NCBI GenBank assembly: GCA_017472145.1
Contig: JAFUQX010000025.1
Span: 1 to 64,000, forward strand
Origin: Ruminococcus sp.
Lineage (GTDB): Bacteria > Bacillota > Clostridia > Oscillospirales > Ruminococcaceae
Length of the DNA: 64,000 nt
Direction of reading: 5' to 3'
A program made the position numbers and the translations under genes. Positions 53,767 to 61,795 of this stretch are shown piece after piece (the first letter of the stretch is position 1; the number at the start of each line of letters is the position of its first letter). Below the pieces are notes generated by a model, which did not search any database, was not told where the DNA came from, and saw nothing but the letters and a program-made list of their open reading frames with translations.

Positions 53767-54462
53767 ATGAAACACGGAAAGAAATATGTTGACAGCCTGA
53801 AGGCTGTAGATACTTCCAAGCAGTATGCTTCTGACGAAGCTCTGACCTTGGTTTGCCAGAATGCAAAGGCAAAGTTTGATGAAACTGTAGAAGCACACAT
53901 CCGTCTGGGTGTTGACTCCAGACATGCAGACCAGCAGGTTCGTGGTGCAGTTGTACTGCCCAATGGTACTGGTAAGACCGTTCGTACCTGTGTATTCTGC
54001 AAGGAGGACAAGTATGAGGCTGCTAAGGCCGCTGGTGCTGACTATGTTGGCGGCCAGGATCTGGTTGACAAGATTACAAAGGAAAACTGGATGGATTTCG
54101 ATGTAGTTATCGCTTCCCCGGATATGATGGGTCTGGTAGGCCGTCTGGGTAAGGTGCTCGGTCCGAGAGGCCTGATGCCGAACCCGAAGGCTGGTACTGT
54201 AACTCCGGATGTTGCCAAGGCTGTTACCGAGGCAAAGGCTGGTAAGATCGAGTACCGTCTGGACAAGACCAACATCATCCACTGCCCGATCGGCAAGGCT
54301 TCCTTTGGTACAGAGAAGCTCGTTCAGAACTTCGAGACTCTGATGGAAGCAATCATCAAGGCTAAGCCGGCTGCAGCAAAGGGTACTTACCTGAAGTCCT
54401 GCACCGTAACATCTACAATGGGTATCGGCGTTAAGATCGCTACCAACAAGTATGGTGTTTAA
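53767..54462 (+). CDS. rplA: 50S ribosomal protein uL1
   Basis: A 231-residue uL1, the mobile stalk protein near the E site. It starts [20 protein letters not shown] and has [23 protein letters not shown] (typical, quoted in part: [17 protein letters not shown]) and [23 protein letters not shown] lies before the ATG, and a strong terminator follows. Confidence 0.98.
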   Translation: MKHGKKYVDSLKAVDTSKQYASDEALTLVCQNAKAKFDETVEAHIRLGVDSRHADQQVRGAVVLPNGTGKTVRTCVFCKEDKYEAAKAAGADYVGGQDLVDKITKENWMDFDVVIASPDMMGLVGRLGKVLGPRGLMPNPKAGTVTPDVAKAVTEAKAGKIEYRLDKTNIIHCPIGKASFGTEKLVQNFETLMEAIIKAKPAAAKGTYLKSCTVTSTMGIGVKIATNKYGV

Positions 54463-54483
54463 TCAAGGCTTATAATCGCTGAT

Positions 54484-54518
54484 AAAAGCAGACTGAACTT
54501 GCGTTTGGTCTGCTTTTT
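54484..54518 (+). terminator. terminator after rplA
   Basis: Stem AAAAGCAGAC (54484-54493) / GTCTGCTTTT (54508-54517). A second hairpin CCCG (54551-54554) / CGGG (54561-54564) followed by a run of T lies just before the rplJ promoter, so two stops in tandem separate the rplKA and rplJL units. Confidence 0.85.
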
Positions 54519-54550
54519 GGTTTATGTATAAGAAAAAACTGAAAATCTCT

Positions 54551-54572
54551 CCCGGAAAAACGGGATTTTTTT
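54551..54572 (+). terminator. second, shorter terminator-like hairpin
   Basis: CCCG/CGGG stem with a GAAAAA loop followed by ATTTTTTTTC. Short stem, so probably a weak back-up stop. Confidence 0.5.
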
Positions 54573-54583
54573 CAGAAAAGGGC

Positions 54584-54612
54584 TTGACAAGGAAGAAAAT
54601 ATGTGCTATACT
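54584..54612 (+). promoter_or_regulatory. SigA-type promoter for rplJ-rplL
   Basis: TTGACA (54584-54589) and TATACT (54607-54612), exactly 17 bases apart. Confidence 0.9.
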
Positions 54613-54635
54613 ATTGAAGTTGCAAAACAAAATAT

Positions 54636-54746
54636 CGTATTCTAAAGACAGCTGGTGGTGTTAAGCCGTAAGTCCAGCCGAGGAATGTGCATAGTCTGAC
54701 TGAAACAGATGCTCTTTCTCTATGTCGAAATGAGCGTCTTTTTTTA
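54636..54746 (+). ncRNA. ribosomal protein uL10 leader with attenuator
   Basis: The stretch beginning AAAGACAGCTGGTGGTG and continuing AAGCCGTAAGTCCAGCCGAG with GGAATGTGCATAG has the look of the L10 leader of Firmicutes, bound by the uL10-bL12 complex. It ends in a terminator: AGATGCTC (54707-54714) / GAGCGTCT (54732-54739) then seven T. By established knowledge of this family, excess uL10 would favour termination before rplJ. No covariance search was possible. Confidence 0.82.
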
Positions 54747-54796
54747 TGGCTGCGATTCTTTGATACGATAAACACTGTATCGGAGGTGAAAATCAC

Positions 54797-55309
54797 ATGG
54801 CAAGTGAAAAGATTTTGGAAAGCAAGAAGGCTAAGGTTGCTGCTCTGACTGAAATGCTCCAGGGTGCTGTTTCTTTCGTTCTGGTTGACTACAAGGGTAT
54901 TACCGTTGAAGACGATACCAAGCTGAGAAAGGAACTGCGTGAGGCCAACGTTAAGTATGTAGTTGAAAAGAACTCTATGCTGCGTTTCGCATTCAAGAAC
55001 ATGGGCATTGATGCATTTGACGATGTTCTGCACGGCACTACCGCTGTTGCTCTGTCTACAGATGATCAGACTGCTCCGGCTCGTATCCTGGGTAAGTTCG
55101 CTGAGGATAAGAAGGATTTCTTCAACCTGAAGGCTGGTTACGTTGAGGGTACTGCTTACGATACCGCAGGCGTTGTTGCTCTGTCTAAGATTCCGTCCAA
55201 GGACATCCTGCTGGCTCAGCTCGTTGGTTCTCTCCAGGGCCCGATTCAGAAGCTGGCTGCTACTCTGCAGGCTGTTGTGGACAGCAAGTCCGAAGAAACT
55301 GCTGCATAA
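54797..55309 (+). CDS. rplJ: 50S ribosomal protein uL10
   Basis: A 170-residue uL10, which anchors bL12 dimers to the ribosome. Segments EKILESKKAKVAALTEMLQG, FVLVDYKGITVEDDTKLRKE and the C-terminal helix LQGPIQKLAATLQAVVDS for bL12 binding are typical. GGAGG lies before the ATG. Codon use is biased like the other highly expressed genes of this block. Confidence 0.97.
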   Translation: MASEKILESKKAKVAALTEMLQGAVSFVLVDYKGITVEDDTKLRKELREANVKYVVEKNSMLRFAFKNMGIDAFDDVLHGTTAVALSTDDQTAPARILGKFAEDKKDFFNLKAGYVEGTAYDTAGVVALSKIPSKDILLAQLVGSLQGPIQKLAATLQAVVDSKSEETAA

Positions 55310-55381
55310 TTCTGTTTGCAGCACTGCTGCCTGACTTTTTCAGGCGTACTAAAAAAGAAAAAATATAAAGGAGTTATTATC

Positions 55382-55753
55382 ATGGCATCTGAAAAGATTA
55401 TGAATTTCATTGAAGAAATCAAGGCTCTGTCTGTTCTGGAACTGGCAGAACTGGTTGAAGCTATCCAGGAAGAATTTGGCGTAACTGCTGCTGTTGCAGC
55501 TGCTCCGGCTGCTGGCGCAGGCGCTGCTGCTGCTGAAGAGAAGACTGAGTTCGACGTTGTACTGGCTTCCTTCGGTGACGCTAAGATGGGCGTTATCAAG
55601 GCTGCTAAGGACGTTCTGGGTCTGGGCCTGAAGGAAGCAAAGGCTGTTGTTGAGTCTGCTCCGGTTACCATTAAGGAAGGCGTTTCCAAGGCTGACGCTG
55701 AGGCTCTGAAGGCTAAGCTGGAAGAAGCTGGCGCTACAATCGAAATCAAGTAA
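55382..55753 (+). CDS. rplL: 50S ribosomal protein bL12
   Basis: A 123-residue bL12 (L7/L12). The N-terminal dimer domain ([20 protein letters not shown]), the Ala/Gly-rich hinge and the C-terminal factor-binding domain ([20 protein letters not shown]) are all present. Start at 55382 with AAAGGAG upstream; an in-frame ATG at 55316 is in the leader. A strong terminator follows. Confidence 0.98.
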   Translation: MASEKIMNFIEEIKALSVLELAELVEAIQEEFGVTAAVAAAPAAGAGAAAAEEKTEFDVVLASFGDAKMGVIKAAKDVLGLGLKEAKAVVESAPVTIKEGVSKADAEALKAKLEEAGATIEIK

Positions 55754-55770
55754 GCTCTGCTTGCTGTTTC

Positions 55771-55806
55771 AAATCCCTGCGGATTTTTCCGCAGGGATTT
55801 TTTGTT
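55771..55806 (+). terminator. terminator after rplL
   Basis: Perfect 11-base stem AATCCCTGCGG (55772-55782) / CCGCAGGGATT (55789-55799) and a T run. It also lies at the 3' end of the convergent bofA-like gene and may serve both. Confidence 0.92.
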
Positions 55807-56061
55807 TTACAGCACAAAATGCAGCACCGTCATCAGAATCACACCTGGTATTCCCAGAATCCCGGCCTGCATGATGTTAAACAGATTCAGCTCCGGCGAA
55901 AAGCCAAACCATCCGCCGCAGTAATGCAGCAAAAGCAGCCCAGCCAGTCCCGTAAGCGTTCCCCACAGCAGGGAGCGTATCGTATGAAACCGCCTGAGAT
56001 AATAGATAAACATCCCTGCGCCCAAGGTCACCCAGATCATCCAGAAGCTCCACGTCTCCAT
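55807..56061 (-). CDS. bofA: BofA-like pro-SigK processing inhibitor family protein
   Basis: An 84-residue membrane protein with hydrophobic segments at about residues 5-22, 32-50 and 60-84. Its end, LNLFNIMQAGILGIPGVIL, matches the family hallmark of BofA, which in Bacillus holds the SpoIVFB protease inactive and so delays SigK. GGAGG precedes the ATG. Whether it acts on SigK here is unproven, since many clostridia have a BofA homologue without the full system. It lies last in a minus-strand run of small genes. Confidence 0.8.
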   Translation of the reverse strand: METWSFWMIWVTLGAGMFIYYLRRFHTIRSLLWGTLTGLAGLLLLHYCGGWFGFSPELNLFNIMQAGILGIPGVILMTVLHFVL

Positions 56062-56076
56062 CCTTTTTCCTCCCTG

Positions 56077-56436
56077 CTATGTGAGTAAATATACCAATGC
56101 CATCATCAGCTTTTTGCTGCCGCCGTCCTTATAGAGTATCGCCAGCAGCGCAAGTATCAGCATCCGGTCCGAACCGGCCTGCTCCAACAGGCGATCTATT
56201 CCGCCCGGCAAGCCAAAGCCGCCACCCGTTCCTGGAGATGAGCCGCTCTCCGGACGAGCCGTCTCTTTGTCCGGCTTTGGTTCGTGTTCCGGCTTTGGAG
56301 CTTCCTCCTGAAGCGGTAAGTATTCATCCATGTCATCCGGCGGCTTTCTATAGGGCACACGCTGCTGCATCTGCTGTGTCCGGCGCATGGCATCCCGCCG
56401 CATAGCATTTCCGTTCTGCCTTGTATATCCAGCCAT
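56077..56436 (-). CDS. small protein with Pro/Glu-rich middle, unknown function
   Basis: A 119-residue protein. Residues 1-30 are Arg/Gln-rich (MAGYTRQNGNAMRRDAMRR), 35-75 are rich in Pro, Glu and Lys, 76-90 are Gly-rich, and the last 30 residues form a hydrophobic helix pair (MLILALLAILYKDGGSKKLM). The start at 56436 has GGGGGAGG five bases upstream. It is 15 bases before the bofA-like gene. No family recognised; it may belong with the two small proteins upstream (56888-57529). Confidence 0.6.
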   Translation of the reverse strand: MAGYTRQNGNAMRRDAMRRTQQMQQRVPYRKPPDDMDEYLPLQEEAPKPEHEPKPDKETARPESGSSPGTGGGFGLPGGIDRLLEQAGSDRMLILALLAILYKDGGSKKLMMALVYLLT

Positions 56437-56540
56437 ACGCACCTCCCCCTGTCTTAAGGCAATCCCGCACAAAGCCCGCCGTCCCGGCTCCGCACGTCAT
56501 CTGCTTGCATATTTTCCGTCCTATTTCACAAAAAGTCTCG

Positions 56541-56843
56541 TGAATACACAAAGTATTCACTGTAGACTGTCGAAAAACCTTTGAAAGCCTCCCCTTAATA
56601 AGGGGAGGTGGCACGCCGAAGGCGTGACGGAGGGGATTGTAAGACATGAGAAAACTTACGATTTTGCGTACTTTTTTGCAATCCCCTCAGTCGTCACTTC
56701 GTGCCGACAGGCTCCACGAGCCGGTCCCCTTTGTCCTTCGGACATTTCCCCGCACTGCGGGGATCACCCCTTGCTAAGGGGAGCATTGTGCGGAAAATCT
56801 GACTTTTTCGACAAGCTGTGATGAATACACAAAGTATTCACTG
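56541..56843. repeat. structured interspersed repeat (MITE-like) of about 300 bases
   Basis: Two copies of a 22-base sequence, beginning TGAATACACAAAG and ending TATTCACTG, flank the element as direct repeats (56541-56562 and 56822-56843); each is itself a hairpin. Inside, GTCGAAAAA (from 56569) and TTTTTCGAC (56804-56812) form inverted ends. The left half carries the hairpin CCTCCCCTT/AAGGGGAGG and GCACGCC/GGCGTG and ends GGAGGGGATTG; the right half is a diverged copy in the opposite direction. No transposase is encoded. Similar CTCCCC...GAGGGGATTG repeats are known from gut Firmicutes. Confidence 0.75.
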
Positions 56844-56887
56844 AATCGGCCTTCGTATCTGACGCACAGTCTTTATGCGGTATCGCC

Positions 56888-57259
56888 TTAAAAGAAATCC
56901 TTCAAAAGCCCTGTTTCCTTCAGGGTTTTCCAGATTGTCATCAGCTTCATAAATTTCAAAGCCTGATCCACCTTCTTCTGCCGCTCCTCCCGGAGATGCG
57001 GCTTCAGAGCCAGCAGCAGAGCCGAATCCTCATCCGGCTCTGTGCGGCCCATAAGGGAGGACAGCTGCATCAGCAGGCCAAAGTCAAAGCCTCCCTCCTC
57101 CGCCGTCTCCTCCGGCTCCTTGGATGCTTGCTCCGGCTGCTGCGTCTCCTGCGCCTCCGTCTCATCCCCTGCTCCCAGCATAGAAGCCAGCTCCTGAAGC
57201 TGCTGCATACTCTCCGGATCAGACAGCACAGACTGCATTTTTCCCAGCAAATCATCCAT
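56888..57259 (-). CDS. small Glu/Gln-rich helical protein of unknown function
   Basis: A 123-residue acidic protein. The start MDDLLGKMQSVLSDPESMQQ is predicted helical, the middle (about residues 30-55) is a Glu/Gln/Pro-rich low-complexity linker, and the C-terminus has an ALLLALKPHLREERQKKVDQ segment then a helix with KFMKLMTIWKTLKETGLL. AAGGAG lies upstream. It is 12 bases after the 85-residue gene; the SDPESMQQLQELA stretch recalls the MGNPAQMEKLMQSPQ stretch of that neighbour, so the two may be related. Function unknown. Confidence 0.7.
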   Translation of the reverse strand: MDDLLGKMQSVLSDPESMQQLQELASMLGAGDETEAQETQQPEQASKEPEETAEEGGFDFGLLMQLSSLMGRTEPDEDSALLLALKPHLREERQKKVDQALKFMKLMTIWKTLKETGLLKDFF

Positions 57260-57271
57260 ATGCGCGGCTCC

Positions 57272-57529
57272 TTACTTGGGCTTTTTCCCGGTCAGTTTTT
57301 CGTACAAGGCCTTGGCCTGAGGACTTTGCATCAGCTTTTCCATCTGGGCGGGATTGCCCATAATGGACTGCATTTTCTTCTTTGCATCCGGTGTCATGTT
57401 CTTCGACGCTGCATCCAGCTTCCCGGATTCCAGCGCAGCCTTCAGTTCAGACGGCGCAACACCCAGCTTTTTTCCCACGGTCTGAAGCAAAAGCTCGAGC
57501 TGCTTGGGATCGACGGAGGATTTTTCCAT
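57272..57529 (-). CDS. small helical protein of unknown function
   Basis: An 85-residue, mostly helical, basic protein (start MEKSSVDPKQLELLLQTVG, with GKKLGVAPSELKAALESGK in the middle and a C-terminal KALYEKLTGKKPK). GGAG precedes the ATG. It is the first gene of the small-protein run that leads to bofA. No family name can be given with confidence. Confidence 0.7.
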   Translation of the reverse strand: MEKSSVDPKQLELLLQTVGKKLGVAPSELKAALESGKLDAASKNMTPDAKKKMQSIMGNPAQMEKLMQSPQAKALYEKLTGKKPK

Positions 57530-57557
57530 AAAAAACGCTCCTTTCTCAAAAAATCGG

Positions 57558-57586
57558 TTGTCATGCGGATGAATTTGTGCTATAAT
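57558..57586 (+). promoter_or_regulatory. SigA-type promoter for the phosphodiesterase-YfhO-NUDIX unit
   Basis: TTGTCA (57558-57563) and TATAAT (57581-57586), 17 bases apart. Confidence 0.82.
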
Positions 57587-57631
57587 AGAAAAGAATGTTC
57601 CCTATTTTCAATTTACACCGAGGTGTTTGAT

Positions 57632-58120
57632 ATGCGTATTATTGTCATTTCTGATACACACGGCCGGTACAGAGCCCTCAGCTCCATCGTACTGCGCAAT
57701 CTCAAGGCCGATGCCTTTATTCATCTGGGCGACGGCGAGGAGGAATTCCGGAAGCTGATCTATGATTTTCCGGATGTTGCATCCCGCTTCCACTACATCA
57801 AAGGCAACTGCGACTATGGCAGTGAGCGCCCCCTGTCCATGGCCCTGGATATCGCTCCCGGACACCGGATCTTTGCCACACACGGCCACCGCTATGGGGT
57901 AAACTATGACCTGGGCACGCTGATACAGACGGCCAAGGAGCAGAACTGTGACATCGCCCTGTACGGGCATACCCATGTCCAGCTGTGTACCTATCAGGAG
58001 GGGATCCACATCATGAATCCCGGCAGTGCCTCTACTCCCAGAGACGGCCGTCCGCCGTCCTACGGCTTTATTGATATCACTCCAGCCGGTATTGTCACCA
58101 ATACAGTACCTGTGGACTGA
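57632..58120 (+). CDS. YfcE/MJ0936-family metallophosphoesterase
   Basis: A 162-residue calcineurin-like phosphodiesterase. Metal-binding motifs: ISDTHGRY at residues 6-13, HLGDGEEE, KGNCDYG, ATHGHRYG and YGHTHVQL, in the usual order. The family cleaves phosphodiesters such as bis-pNPP in vitro; the natural substrate is unclear. Start at 57632 with GAGGTG six bases upstream, the open frame upstream of it being antisense to the small genes. It heads a three-gene plus-strand unit. Confidence 0.9.
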   Translation: MRIIVISDTHGRYRALSSIVLRNLKADAFIHLGDGEEEFRKLIYDFPDVASRFHYIKGNCDYGSERPLSMALDIAPGHRIFATHGHRYGVNYDLGTLIQTAKEQNCDIALYGHTHVQLCTYQEGIHIMNPGSASTPRDGRPPSYGFIDITPAGIVTNTVPVD

Positions 58121-58198
58121 CAGTCCGTCTGTTTTTAGTATATGCATTCTCAGGCAGAAGTTTCCTGCCCCTGCAATTTTTCCGGAGGTTTACCTGCT

Positions 58199-60640
58199 AT
58201 GCAAAAGCTCTCTCCCCGACTCAATGTCCGCTCCTGCTGGAGATCCGGCTATTTCCTTTCGTTTATTCTGGGATTTTTGTCCCTGCTTGTCGTTCTTGTT
58301 CCCATCATGGCTGCTGAAAACGGCTATTTTATCTACTACGGCGACTTCAACGCCCAGCAGATGCCTTTCCACCATCTGGCGGGAGAAGCAGTAAAAAGCG
58401 GCAGCTTCGGCTGGAACTGGTACACCGACCTGGGGGCGAACTTCATCGGCTCCTATGCCTTCTATCTTTTTGGAAGTCCCTTCTTCTGGCTGGATGCCCT
58501 GCTCCCGTCCCCGTGGAATATTCATTTCCTGCCGGTACTGCTGGCCCTGAAGCACGGCGTGGCGGCCCTTACAGCCTATGCCTACATTCAGCGCTTTGTA
58601 AAAAGCCGAAATGCTGCCATCATCGGCGGCCTGCTCTACGCCTTCTCCGGCTTCCAGCTGTTCAACCTGTTCTTTAATCATTTTCAGGATGTCACCGCCT
58701 TTTTCCCCCTCATGCTCATCGCCATGGAGGAGCTGGTCTGCAAGAACCGGCGCGGCGTATTCGCCCTGACGGTGGCACTCATGGCAGCGGTCAATTACTT
58801 TTTCTTTACCGGAGAAGCAGTCTTTCTGGTGCTGTACTTCATTGTACGGTGCTTCTCAAAGGACTTTCCGGCCAGCCCGAAAAAATTCTTCCAGATCCTC
58901 TTTGAAGCCATTATCGGCGTGATGATCGCCTGTGTGATCCTCCTTCCGGCGGCGCTGGCCCTGCTCAGCAACTACCGCATCAGCGAGCATCTCTATGGCC
59001 TGGATCTGGTGGCCTATAACGACAAAACCAGAATCTGGCGCATTATCCAGAGCTTCTTCATGATACCGGATGTTCCGGCCAGACCCAATCTTTTCTCCAG
59101 CGGCTCAGCCAAATGGGCCTCTATCGGCGGCTATCTGCCCCTGTTCTCCATGGTGGGCGTCATCGCCTTTATGAAGCACCGGGACGGTCACTGGGCCAAG
59201 CGGCTGGTGTCCGTCTGCATCCTCTGCGCCTTTGTCCCCGTACTCAACAGCGCATTCTATATGTTCAATGGCTCGTATTATGCACGCTGGTACTTCATGC
59301 CCATTCTGATCATGGCTATGATGACCGCAGCAGCCATTGATTGTGAAACAGAAAAAATGCCCCTCAAGGAGGGCATCTGGATCACAGGAGCGGTGCTTCT
59401 GGGATTCGCCGTTATTTCCGCACTGCCGGTACGGAACGGTGAGGAGGATGAGGTCAACTATTTTGCCCTGGCCGAATATCCCCTGCACTTCTATCTGGTG
59501 CTGGGCATCGGCCTGCTTTCCCTGGCCGCTGTCATCCTTCTGGCCAGAAGACGACAAAAGGGAAAATCCTATCTGAAGCAGACACTCATCCTGACGGTGG
59601 CCGCCTCTGTGATCTGCACGGCCTCTGTGGTTTATTTCGGTGCAAACGACCGGAGCTATGCCCTGCGGTACATCGACCTGGCCATTGATGCCGAGGATGA
59701 TATGACCCTCTCTGTTGATGAGGACAATTTCTTCCGCACCGATATCTCCAAGGATCGTGACAACTACCCCATGTTCTGGAATCTGCCCAGCATGCGGTGC
59801 TTCCACAGCGTCGTTCCCGGCACGATCATGGAATTCTACGATGCCATCGGCGTGGACAGAAATGTGGCCTCCCGTCCGGAAACCAGTTACTATTCCCTGA
59901 GAGGCCTGCTCTCGGTTCAGTATTACTTCGATGAGATCAAGGAGGATGAGGAGGATTCCTATGATGCGCCCTTCCCCGGCTTCCGCTATTATGAGGATCA
60001 GAACGGCTTCCGCATTTATCAGAATGACTATTTCATCCCCATGGGATTCACCTTTGATCAGTATATCTCCCGTGAAACGTGGAATAAACTGGACGAGAGC
60101 CTTCGCTCTGAGGTTCTCATCCGTGCACTGGTGCTGGATGAGGAGCAGATCGAAAAATATGGTCACCTTATGACAGAGCTGCCCAAAAGCCGGGCCGATG
60201 TCTCCAAGTCCGAATATCTGGAGGAATGTGAGGAGCGCAGAGCCACAGCCAGCACCTCCTTTACCTTCGATTCCTATGGATTCACGGCAGAGATGACCTG
60301 TGAAAGCGCATATCTGGCCTTCTTCAGCGTGCCCTGTGAGGACGGCTGGACGGCTACGGTCAACGGAAAGCCTGTGGACATCGAAAAAGTGGATGTGGGC
60401 TTCATGGCCGTTCCGGTAGAGGCCGGTGAAAATGTCATTGAATTTTCCTATGAAACACCGGGACTGAAAATGGGTGCGGTGCTTTCACTGGCCGGTGTGC
60501 TCCTGCTGATCGGCTATCTGCTGATCGGCCGGAAGGTTCTTGATCCGAAGAAAAAGGCGGCTCTGAACCAGGCCTATGAAGCAGCTCCGGCTCATACAGA
60601 AAATGAAAATACAACCGAAAACCAGACGGAAACAGAATAA
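58199..60640 (+). CDS. YfhO-family multi-spanning membrane protein (GT-C glycosyltransferase-like)
   Basis: An 813-residue membrane protein with about twelve or more hydrophobic segments and a large extracytoplasmic C-terminal domain. FLSFILGFLSLLVVLVP is the first helix, and GDFNAQQMPFHHLAGE contains the Asp-rich loop expected in GT-C enzymes. In Bacillus and Listeria YfhO-type proteins add sugars to lipoteichoic acid. The C-terminal part ends with one helix (AVLSLAGVLLLIGYLLIG) and a charged tail. Start at 58199 with GGAGG ten bases upstream; the frame is open further up but without a site. The donor sugar is not known. Confidence 0.87.
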   Translation: MQKLSPRLNVRSCWRSGYFLSFILGFLSLLVVLVPIMAAENGYFIYYGDFNAQQMPFHHLAGEAVKSGSFGWNWYTDLGANFIGSYAFYLFGSPFFWLDALLPSPWNIHFLPVLLALKHGVAALTAYAYIQRFVKSRNAAIIGGLLYAFSGFQLFNLFFNHFQDVTAFFPLMLIAMEELVCKNRRGVFALTVALMAAVNYFFFTGEAVFLVLYFIVRCFSKDFPASPKKFFQILFEAIIGVMIACVILLPAALALLSNYRISEHLYGLDLVAYNDKTRIWRIIQSFFMIPDVPARPNLFSSGSAKWASIGGYLPLFSMVGVIAFMKHRDGHWAKRLVSVCILCAFVPVLNSAFYMFNGSYYARWYFMPILIMAMMTAAAIDCETEKMPLKEGIWITGAVLLGFAVISALPVRNGEEDEVNYFALAEYPLHFYLVLGIGLLSLAAVILLARRRQKGKSYLKQTLILTVAASVICTASVVYFGANDRSYALRYIDLAIDAEDDMTLSVDEDNFFRTDISKDRDNYPMFWNLPSMRCFHSVVPGTIMEFYDAIGVDRNVASRPETSYYSLRGLLSVQYYFDEIKEDEEDSYDAPFPGFRYYEDQNGFRIYQNDYFIPMGFTFDQYISRETWNKLDESLRSEVLIRALVLDEEQIEKYGHLMTELPKSRADVSKSEYLEECEERRATASTSFTFDSYGFTAEMTCESAYLAFFSVPCEDGWTATVNGKPVDIEKVDVGFMAVPVEAGENVIEFSYETPGLKMGAVLSLAGVLLLIGYLLIGRKVLDPKKKAALNQAYEAAPAHTENENTTENQTETE

Positions 60641-60657
60641 AAAGGAGGTTCTGAAGC

Positions 60658-61206
60658 ATGCATCTGGATGAAAAAACCATGGCCAGTGAGCTGGCCTATC
60701 AGGCAAAGATCTTTCGTGTGACAAAGGACACCGCTATGCTGGAGGATGGTGCGGAGGTGCGCCGGGATGTGGTGCATCACTCCGGTGGAGTGTGCGTTGT
60801 TCCCCTGACCGATAAAAACACGGTACTGATGGTACGTCAGTACCGCTACCCCATGCACGAGATCACCCTGGAGGTTCCGGCCGGAAAGCTGGAGCCAGGC
60901 GAGGATCCCTCCGAATGCGGACTGCGTGAGCTTCGTGAGGAAGCCGGCCGTACCTGCGGAGAATACACCTATCTGGGAAAGCTCTATCCCACCCCGGCCT
61001 ATGATACAGAGGTCATTCACATGTATCTGGCCCGGAAGCTCTCTGAGCCGGCTCAGCAGCAGCTGGACGCCGGAGAGTTTCTGGATGTGACAGAACTGCC
61101 CCTGAGCGAAGCTGTGCAGATGGTCATGGACGGAAAAATTCCCGACGCCAAAACACAGATCGCCCTGCTGAAAACGTGGATTCTCGCAAACGGCCAGCAG
61201 GCATAA
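60658..61206 (+). CDS. NUDIX hydrolase, ADP-ribose pyrophosphatase type
   Basis: A 182-residue NUDIX enzyme. The Nudix box reads G-x5-E-x7-REL-x-EEAG (starting GKLEPGEDPSECGLRELREE) near residues 79-101. The opening and the VCVVPLTDKNTVLMVRQYR strand resemble ADP-sugar pyrophosphatases (NudF/YqkG). GGAGG precedes the ATG, 17 bases after the YfhO gene, so they share a transcript. It ends at 61206, on the edge of the opposing spoVG terminator. Confidence 0.88.
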   Translation: MHLDEKTMASELAYQAKIFRVTKDTAMLEDGAEVRRDVVHHSGGVCVVPLTDKNTVLMVRQYRYPMHEITLEVPAGKLEPGEDPSECGLRELREEAGRTCGEYTYLGKLYPTPAYDTEVIHMYLARKLSEPAQQQLDAGEFLDVTELPLSEAVQMVMDGKIPDAKTQIALLKTWILANGQQA

Positions 61207-61239
61207 AAAAGAGACTGTTATCCTTAGGATAACAGCCTC
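61205..61239 (-). terminator. spoVG terminator
   Basis: Stem GAGGCTGTTATCC / GGATAACAGTCTC (61239-61211) with one mismatch, followed on the minus strand by six T. It also lies at the end of the NUDIX gene but has no T run in the plus direction. Confidence 0.85.
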
Positions 61240-61266
61240 GCAAAACAGCATATATCAGGATGGTCC

Positions 61267-61566
61267 TCAGATTCCGGAGGTCTGCACGTTCTCAGACTCG
61301 GCCTCCATCAGCGCAAGATACTGCTGATAGGCCTCCAGAATGGCACTTTCCATCATTTTACGGGATGCGCCTGAAATGGGATGTACAATATCACGGTATA
61401 CGCCGTTTTCATCCTTTCGGCTGGGCATGGCGACGAACAGACGTTCATCTCCCTGTACGATCTTGATGTCGTGCACAGCAAGCATGTTGTCCACTGTAAC
61501 GGAAACAACGGCACGCAGGCGTCCCTCGGTGACGATCCTTCTGACTTTGATATCTGTGATTTCCAT
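61267..61566 (-). CDS. spoVG: SpoVG RNA/DNA-binding regulator
   Basis: A 99-residue SpoVG. It starts MEITDIKVRRIVTEGRLRAV and has the conserved segment DGERLFVAMPSRKDENG-like (here QGDERLFVAMPSRKDENG) and YRDIVHPIS. GGAGG lies eight bases before the ATG at 61566; a longer reading to 61692 crosses two leader hairpins and is rejected. SpoVG binds nucleic acid and affects division, sporulation and surface properties. It forms a single-gene unit divergent from murC. Confidence 0.96.
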   Translation of the reverse strand: MEITDIKVRRIVTEGRLRAVVSVTVDNMLAVHDIKIVQGDERLFVAMPSRKDENGVYRDIVHPISGASRKMMESAILEAYQQYLALMEAESENVQTSGI

Positions 61567-61590
61567 AAGATGACCTCCTCTTATTGCTGA

Positions 61591-61658
61591 CCGCATGGGC
61601 ACATGCGGCCCTCCGCTTTGGCTTCTGGCACTCCGGCTATCCCGAACCGCAGGGATAG
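61591..61658 (-). promoter_or_regulatory. two hairpins in the spoVG leader
   Basis: CCGCATG (61591-61597) / CATGCGG (61602-61608) and CTATCCC (61637-61643) / GGGATAG (61652-61658). They lie 25 to 92 bases before the spoVG start; neither has a T run on the minus strand, so control of translation or stability is more likely than termination. The rest of the divergent region (61659-61795) holds no gene; a TATACT at 61752-61747 could be the -10 element for spoVG, without a good -35. Confidence 0.45.
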
Positions 61659-61795
61659 TATGGATACAAAACGGGTAAAATATGCACAGCACGGCACGCA
61701 GATTTTTCTATTTTTCGGTCTGCTGGATCCCCTGCTGTTCAAACTCAGTATACACAACCAAAATGAACTTAAAAAGAAAGAAAAGAGTGATTTTT

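Noticed and set aside
61205..61239. Terminator for the NUDIX gene
   Set aside because: The stem lacks a T run in the plus direction; it fits spoVG on the minus strand.
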